Origin: Methanosarcina sp. UBA293
GTDB lineage: Archaea; Halobacteriota; Methanosarcinia; Methanosarcinales; Methanosarcinaceae
DNA: 32,321 nucleotides
NCBI GenBank assembly: GCA_002499445.1
Contig: DALS01000025.1
Span: 1-32,321, forward strand
Direction: 5' to 3'
The position numbers were made by a program, and so were the translations under genes. Position 1 is the first letter of the stretch; each line of letters opens with the position of its first letter. This document shows positions 26,958 to 32,321 of the stretch, in pieces. The notes under the pieces are model-generated. The model was not told the origin of the DNA. It did no database searches and worked only from the letters and a program-made list of their open reading frames with translations.

Positions 26958-27430
26958 TCAATTACCCCCAAGTTATCAATTAGTTAACAAAATAAATCAA
27001 TAGAAGTTTCAGGTCTGCCAGATTAAATAATTTTGTTTATCTGATTCTATTTTAAATTAATATTTTCTGTTTTAATAAGATTAACGTTCTCGGTTTTCAT
27101 TGAATTAATATTTATTTATGCTCCATAAAATTAAAGTTCACGCATCTGCGGATAAATCTCTTAAATAATCTAAATAACTACTTCTTTTCAAGTCGAGACT
27201 TCTTAAACAAATAGAAAAGGAAACAAAAAGGATGAAGGATACTGCATGCACGATTTTCCTATATAATTACAAGCTGCAATTTCTCCAACACTCGCATACA
27301 TTTTTAAAATTTTAAGCGTCAAAAATAACTTTATATTTTATTCAGTTAATTTCTTAACTGTCTGCCCGCAGAAAACCGGCAAGACAATTGGAATAAAGTA
27401 AGACTTACGGTCAGTAAGCTTACGGTTAGA
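26958..27430. other. AT-rich intergenic region
   Basis: These 473 bases have no recognisable gene or RNA. The first 150 bases are rich in aattaat-type words and probably hold the promoter of the thioredoxin gene on the minus strand. tcagtaagcttac and similar words near 27405-27425 adjoin the deleted IS200/IS605-type element. Confidence 0.4.
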
Positions 27431-27763
27431 GTGAACTACCTCTCAGCTAAAGACTGAGTTGCTTTCTAATTCATAGATGACCATCGGCATCTCCAAAGGC
27501 TTTAATTCCGGCTGAACCTTCCGTACTGAATCTCGCTCTTTCGCTCGTTCCGGCTTTACGTAGTTACAAGCTAGAGTCGAAGGGTTTTCTACGACCTGCT
27601 GAGCCTGATGGTGGACTCTTTAACAAAGGTTGCCTGGTTCTCGCTAACCTATGCCTAATATTACATTATTCGATGGTCTATATGAAGCCAAAGAATAACG
27701 AAAAGTAAATTGGAGAAGTTGACGCTTATATCCCCCAGGCTAAATACTTAGGGGTTTTACGCT
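27431..27763 (-). mobile_element. Deleted IS200/IS605-type element retaining a tnpB tail and possible guide-RNA end
   Basis: On the minus strand a frame of about 60 codons ends KPLEMPMVIYELESNSVFS-stop, in the style of the C-terminal tail of Methanosarcina TnpB proteins. Its stop lies inside a hairpin (ctcag-tctttag-ctgag, 27441-27457), followed by ggtagttcac, which looks like the right end. At the other side, 27721-27763 has an imperfect hairpin (ccccca and tagggg arms) with flanking gcgtaaaa and atataagcg words, typical of the left end. Everything between would be an intact tnpA/tnpB in a full element; here only about 330 bases remain. In TnpB systems the 3' part of tnpB and the right end encode the guide (omega) RNA, so this relic could still produce one. 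The assignment is by recall of pattern, not by search. Confidence 0.5.
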
Positions 27764-27804
27764 TCTTCATATAAATTCCAATCCAGAAGAAATAGGTGAG
27801 TTTG

Positions 27805-28134
27805 GTGAAAATAAAGCACATAATAACCCTATGCCTCGTTCTTGCACTCGTACTGCCTTCAACAGCACTTGCAGCTACTCCACCCGATGCGAGCTTTAAA
27901 CCAAGTACAACGTCTGGTTATGCCCCGCTGAAGGTATCGTTTAAGTACACCGGAGGTAGTACTTCAGGCGTTAAATCACACCTGTGGACCTACGGTGATG
28001 GAGCTACCTGCCAAACATGCTGGCGTCCATCGCATGTATATACTAAACCTGGAAAATACAAGGCTACTTTAACTGTAAAGACTGCTTCAGGAATTAGCAC
28101 AAAAGCATACTATATAACAGTAAAAAAGAAGTAA
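27805..28134 (+). CDS. Secreted single PKD-domain protein
   Basis: A 109-residue protein from GTG 27805, chosen because aggtgag lies five bases upstream; a GTG at 27796 would add three residues. The N-terminus is a signal peptide (hydrophobic IITLCLVLALVLPSTALA, cleavage after ALA). It is followed by one complete PKD domain with GYAPLKVSFKYTG, HLWTYGDGA, SHVYTKPGKYKATLTV and a C-terminal Lys tail. Two cysteines in GATCQTCW form a CxxC insertion that may make a disulfide outside the cell. PKD domains are surface-protein modules in Methanosarcina; a lone PKD protein this short is unusual. It begins 42 bases after the IS200/IS605 relic. Confidence 0.85.
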   Translation: MKIKHIITLCLVLALVLPSTALAATPPDASFKPSTTSGYAPLKVSFKYTGGSTSGVKSHLWTYGDGATCQTCWRPSHVYTKPGKYKATLTVKTASGISTKAYYITVKKK

Positions 28135-28301
28135 GTATTCTCAGGTGGTTCTCTACCACCAAACTTTTTTGATCGCTCTTGGCTTTTTTGCAAAATATAG
28201 AAAAGTATTAGTATTGATCAGGAGTTTGTAATTTTAATTATAATGATAAATTCAAATTAATAAAAAGAAGGACGAAATTCAATCTCAATGGGTAAAAGCA
28301 T

Positions 28302-31057
28302 ATGAGTGATAATCAGACTCCTGAACAGAGAGCCAGAAATGAGATCGATAGGAAATTAAATGATGCTGGCTGGGTAGTGCAGGAAAAGAGCAAAATCGTT
28401 TGGAGTGCTTCCAGGGGAATTGCAATTAAGGAGTATTTAACCGATGTGGGGCCGGTTGATTATGTACTATTTGTTGATAAAAAGCCATTTGGGATTATTG
28501 AGGCGAAAAGAGACGAAGAAGGCCACAGGTTGACCGTTGTTGAGGAACAATCATCCGGATATGCTACAAGCAAGCTGAAATACCTGAATAATGATCCCCT
28601 TTCTTTTGTATACGAGAGTACCGGAAAACTTACACGGTTTACAGACTTCCGTGATCCAAAACCAATGTCAAGACCGGTTTTTTCTTATCTTCGACCTGAG
28701 ACTTTTGAGGAATATCTTAAAAAGAGACCTTTGAGGGAAAGACTGCTTGCTATTCCTGAATTGAAAACAGACGGTCTGCGAGACTGCCAGATCACAGCGA
28801 TTTCAAATCTTGAAGAATCTTTTAAGGACAACCGCCCAAGGGCTCTGGTTCAGATGGCAACAGGTTCAGGAAAAACCTATACTGCCATAACCTTTATCTA
28901 CAGATTGCTGAAATTTGCGGATGCTAAAAAGGTGCTTTTCCTTGTCGATACCAGAAACCTGGGCGAGCAGGCAGAGCAGGAATTCCAGGCTTACATGCCC
29001 AATGACGATAACCGCAAATTTACCGAACTTTACAATGTCCAACGTTTGCGTTCTAGTTATGTCCCCTCGGACAGCCAGGTATGCATTTCTACAATCCAGA
29101 GGCTTTACTCTATTCTGAAGGGCGAGGAGTTGGACGAAAAAACTGAGGAAGAGAATCCTGCCGAGGAGAGGGAATGGAAACAAAAGGAACCGCTTCCTGT
29201 TGTTTATAATGAAAAGGTCCCCATTGAAGAGTTCGATTTTATTGTCATAGACGAGTGCCACCGTTCAATATACAACGTGTGGCAGCAGGTTCTGGATTAC
29301 TTTGATGCTTTTTTAATAGGTCTGACAGCCACACCGGATAAACGCACCTTCGGCTTTTTCAATGAAAATGTAGTGAGCGAGTACAGCCATGAAGAAGCAG
29401 TGGCAGACGGCGTGAACGTGGGTTATGATGTGTACATTATCGAAACTGAAATCACCAAAAACGGGGCAATAATAAGTGCGCGGGAGTTTGTGGACAGACG
29501 TGAGAAGCTTACCCGCAAAAAACGCTGGGAACAGCTGGACGAAGATTTCACCTATACGGCTAAAAACTTGACCGGGACGTGGTCAATCCCAGCCAGATAA
29601 GGCGTGTGATACGGACGTTTAAGGAGAACCTGCCTGAGATCTTCCCCGGCAGAACGGAAGTCCCTAAAACCCTGATTTTTGCCAAGAACGACAGCCATGC
29701 CGATGATATTATCAATATCGTACGGGAAGAGTTTGGGGAAGGCAATGCCTTTTGCAAGAAAGTGACCTATAAAGCCGAAGAAGACCCAAAATCGGTGCTG
29801 GCAGATTTCCGCAATCTTTACAATCCCAGAATAGCGGTTACAGTGGACATGATTGCCACGGGCACGGACGTTAAGCCGCTGGAATGCCTGCTCTTTATGA
29901 GGGACGTTAAAAGCCGGAATTATTTTGAGCAGATGAAAGGGCGAGGTACACGAACTCTGGGCTATGACGACCTGCAAAAAGTGACCCCTTCGGCTGTTTC
30001 TGCCAAGACGCATTTTGTAATCGTGGATGCCGTTGACGTTACAAAAACCCTGAAAACCGACAGCCGACCCCTGGAACGCAAGAAAAGCACATCCCTGAAA
30101 GACCTGCTGGCAGCAGTAACTTTTGGAGCTCAGGACGAAGACCTTTATGTTTCCCTGGCATCAAGGCTTGCAAGGCTGAACCGGCAGATAAGCGAGGACG
30201 AAAGAGCCATTTTTGCTGAGATATCGAACGGAAAAACTGTCAACCAGACCGTTAAGGATCTGCTCAATGCATACAATCCTGATATCATTGACCTCAAAGC
30301 TTCCGAGATTAAACTGCGCCAGCCGGAAATTCAGGACGCCGATGCAAAGAAAAAGGCGCAGGAGATCCTGATTGATATTGCCAGGTCCACGTTTTCCGGC
30401 GAGCTCAACGAATATATCGAAAATGTCCGCAGAGTCCATGAGCAGATTATCGATACCGTGAACCTTGACACCCTTAAGAGAGCCGAATGGGACAAAGACG
30501 CTGTGGTAAGGGCAGATGAGCTGGTTAATGATTTTAAGGCATACCTGGAAGCTAATAAAGACGAGATCACAGCCCTGAGGATTTTCTACAACCAGCCCTA
30601 CATGCGCAGGGAAGTTACTTTTACGATGATAAACGAAGTGCTGGAGAAACTGAAGCTGGAAAAACCTCATTTCGCTCCCTTGAGGGTCTGGCAGGCTTAC
30701 GAGCAGCTTGAAAAGGTGAACGGAAATTCCCCGAAAAAAGAACTCACAGCCCTCGTTTCCCTGATTCGCAGGATTACCGAAATCGACCCTGTGCTAACGG
30801 CATACGACCTGACCGTAAACCGGAACTTCCAGGACTGGGTATTCAAAAAACAGGCAGGAACCCTGAAATTTACTGAAGACCAGATGAACTGGCTCCGCAT
30901 GATTAAAGATTATGTTGCAACCAGCTTCCACCTGGAAATCGAAGACCTTGATTACACCCCCTTTGATGCCCTTGGCGGGCGCGGCAGGATGTATCAGCTC
31001 TTCGGGGACGAGATGAATTCTATGATTAACGAATTGAATGAGGCTCTGGCGGCGTGA
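28302..31057 (+). pseudogene. hsdR: Type I restriction enzyme R subunit, frameshifted
   Basis: Two overlapping frames, 28302-29600 and about 29560-31057, make one EcoAI/EcoEI-type HsdR of about 918 residues once a base is added. The missing base is an A in gctaaaaac (about 29560): with it, TAK-LDRDVVNPSQIRRVIRTF reads as in the family. Motifs in order: the nuclease core VDYVLFVDKKPFGIIEAKR, Walker A MATGSGKTYTAI, DECH in VIDECHRS, LTATPDKRT, then ATGTDVKPLE and QMKGRGTRT in the second lobe, and the EcoEI-type C-terminal domain. HsdR cuts DNA after ATP-driven translocation but needs HsdM and HsdS. Neither is present here, and other DNA follows directly. The shift lies between the helicase lobes, so no active protein is expected unless it is an assembly error or is bypassed. 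Confidence 0.85.
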
Positions 31058-31184
31058 GTTCGGAGAAAAGTTCGGAGAAAGGTTGGGAGAAAAGTTCGGA
31101 GAAAATGAACTGGCAATTGTAAACGAAATAAGTAAAGATCCAAAGACAACAATCTCACAACTAAGAACCTATCCGAAAATATAG
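31056..31184 (+). pseudogene. C-terminal remnant of an AlbA_2/AAA_4-type regulator
   Basis: Beginning at the last two bases of the hsdR stop codon, another frame reads EFGEKFGERLGEKFGENE, then IVNEISKDPKTTISQLR to TAG at 31182-31184. A repeated (K/R)xGEKxGE linker followed by the start of a winged helix is the typical tail of AlbA_2 (AAA_4, Schlafen-like) DNA-binding proteins. No start codon or N-terminal domain is present. The underlying 12-bp repeat is visible in DNA (gttcggagaaaa, four imperfect copies at 31058-31105). It is either a deletion junction that joined hsdR to the end of a lost gene, or a relic. Confidence 0.5.
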
Positions 31185-31223
31185 CTTTAAAGTTTAAAGA
31201 AAGTAATAGGATTCTGTGATCTT

Positions 31224-32258
31224 ATGCTAACATATCAATCACTAGAACGATTATTAATGATAACTGAAAGTGGTAGAAATTTTTCTTTTCCTAACTTTGT
31301 CGAAATCGAGATCTTCTTGGAACCTTCAGAGATGTTTGGAGTTGGAAATAAGAGTACAAGGACAATTACTCAGGGGTGCAGCACTAATGCTTTTGGTAGT
31401 TTACATACTGGAAAATTTAGTTTTCCATCCGGGCAAATATCTGAACCAATCAAAGCTATTCTAGAATGGTCGGATCAAAATAGACGATTTGAAATGCGTG
31501 GGAATAAGGTTTATGCCAAATTTGAATGTAAAGATATAGAGGAATTACTAAATTATTTGAATGCGTTGCATTACGTTTTTCCAACTTTATTAGCTATAGA
31601 ACTTGCAGAACCTCCAATTGTTACATCAACTACTGGCCGAGTTGGTGATGTGCCTTTCATATGGGGCTTAAGTAAAACATTTCCAATGGGTATAAGTATT
31701 TCAACCAAAGAAAGACAAGAAAATTTCGTTATAGATTCATTCAAGAGGTTGATTCCTGTTTGCATTAAGCCTAATCGGAGATTGGCTGCGGCTCTGAGTT
31801 ATTATTATGTGGCAAAGAGGCTGATTGAAGCTGGTAATTGTCCACAAGAGTTTTTGGCTGAAGCCATCTTGAATTATTGTAAAGTATTAGAAGCTTTGTT
31901 TGGAGATAAACATGATACAGTAAGAGACGGTTTACAAGAATTAGGCTATAGTAAAGATGAAATTGAATTAAACTTTATACCAGTGATGATCCTACGTAAT
32001 CATTTTGATGTAGGTTACATTACACTCAGCATGTTTAAACGAGACCAATTGAATGAATTGCATAATTATTTAGGGAGTGTGAAATTCGACTTTGCAAATC
32101 TTTTGAAATTGGTCATTAATAAGGTTATGGACGGAAGTTATCATTTAAAATTAGAGTCCGATCTTGAACCGAGCAAGGATAAACAAAAAAAATTAGATGA
32201 TTTAACGAATACATTTAGAAAAAAAGCCAAACTAGAGGCAAATCCAAGAAAAAAATAA
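31224..32258 (+). CDS. Hypothetical protein, possibly HEPN-related (344 aa)
   Basis: The N-terminal 170 residues are mixed beta and alpha with no motif I know. The C-terminal half is helical: RRLAAALSYYYVAKRLIEAG, EAILNYCKVLEALFGDKHDT, and ILRNHFDVGYITLSMF (about 250). A helix with LE-LFG-K, then an RN-containing helix, recalls Apea-like HEPN domains (RNxxxxH), where the H cleaves RNA; here the expected His after FDVG is a Tyr, so activity is doubtful. The last 30 residues are Lys-rich. Codon use is AT-rich like the truncated gene at 112-1171. It lies between the hsdR remnants and the insertion-sequence end at 32300, in a defence-gene setting. Confidence 0.6.
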   Translation: MLTYQSLERLLMITESGRNFSFPNFVEIEIFLEPSEMFGVGNKSTRTITQGCSTNAFGSLHTGKFSFPSGQISEPIKAILEWSDQNRRFEMRGNKVYAKFECKDIEELLNYLNALHYVFPTLLAIELAEPPIVTSTTGRVGDVPFIWGLSKTFPMGISISTKERQENFVIDSFKRLIPVCIKPNRRLAAALSYYYVAKRLIEAGNCPQEFLAEAILNYCKVLEALFGDKHDTVRDGLQELGYSKDEIELNFIPVMILRNHFDVGYITLSMFKRDQLNELHNYLGSVKFDFANLLKLVINKVMDGSYHLKLESDLEPSKDKQKKLDDLTNTFRKKAKLEANPRKK

Positions 32259-32299
32259 TTCGTCATCTGAGCATATCGTATATTGAATACTCCAAAAAT

Positions 32300-32321
32300 G
32301 GGCTCTGTAGAAATCCTCTAA
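32300..32321. mobile_element. Terminus of a second insertion-sequence copy (partial)
   Basis: gggctctgtagaaatcctct and the two following bases are the exact complement of 90-111. The element would extend beyond the window. The bases just outside the two ends (ccaaaaat here; ccaaattt on the complementary strand at the left) are alike in six of eight positions, which may be chance. Confidence 0.6.

Overview
The window reads as chromosomal DNA of a Methanosarcina-like methanogenic archaeon. It carries an archaeal-type deoxyhypusine synthase next to pyrF and a short secreted PKD-domain protein. It is AT-rich between genes, starts are preceded by GGTGA/GAGG-type ribosome sites, and two otherwise coherent reading frames are crossed by a single in-frame UAG, which this group can read as pyrrolysine. 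Most of the window is accessory DNA; only about 21.9-26.9 kb looks like ordinary chromosome.

Layout. (1) 1-111 is the terminus of an insertion sequence. An inverted copy of its last 22 bases closes the window at 32300-32321. (2) 112-1171 is a 5'-truncated, frameshifted gene. (3) 1179-8155 (minus strand) is a translationally coupled pair: a SNF2-type helicase and a large Eco57I-type adenine methylase. It resembles the DrmD/DrmMI part of a class 1 DISARM defence system, but drmA, drmB and drmC are absent. (4) 8384-10369 is a small minus-strand gene split by a complete IS66-family element with perfect ends and an 8-bp target duplication. The transposase of that element contains an in-frame UAG. 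(5) 10.4-21.6 kb looks like an integrated plasmid or provirus: a phBC6A51-type HTH protein, coiled-coil proteins, a long non-coding stretch with iteron-like repeats, a small ORF with an in-frame UAG, a C39-like cysteine peptidase coupled to a 58-residue protein, a 951-residue primase/ATPase replication protein in an operon with an AbrB-like regulator, a divergent winged-helix protein, and a tyrosine recombinase with a C-terminal zinc ribbon.

(6) 21.9-26.9 kb: pyrF and deoxyhypusine synthase in one operon; a FetA-like ABC ATPase with an N-terminal run of eleven 15-bp repeats; a TauE/SafE permease; a FetB-like permease; and a thioredoxin. FetA and FetB would form one transporter (metal export in the known family), with the TauE gene lying between them. 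(7) 27431-27763 is a deleted IS200/IS605-type element that keeps both ends and the tail of tnpB. (8) 27805-32258: the PKD protein, an orphan hsdR broken by a one-base deletion, a C-terminal remnant of an AlbA_2/AAA_4-type regulator, and a 344-residue protein that may be HEPN-related.

No tRNA, rRNA or CRISPR array was recognised. All family assignments come from reading motifs by eye; no database search was run.
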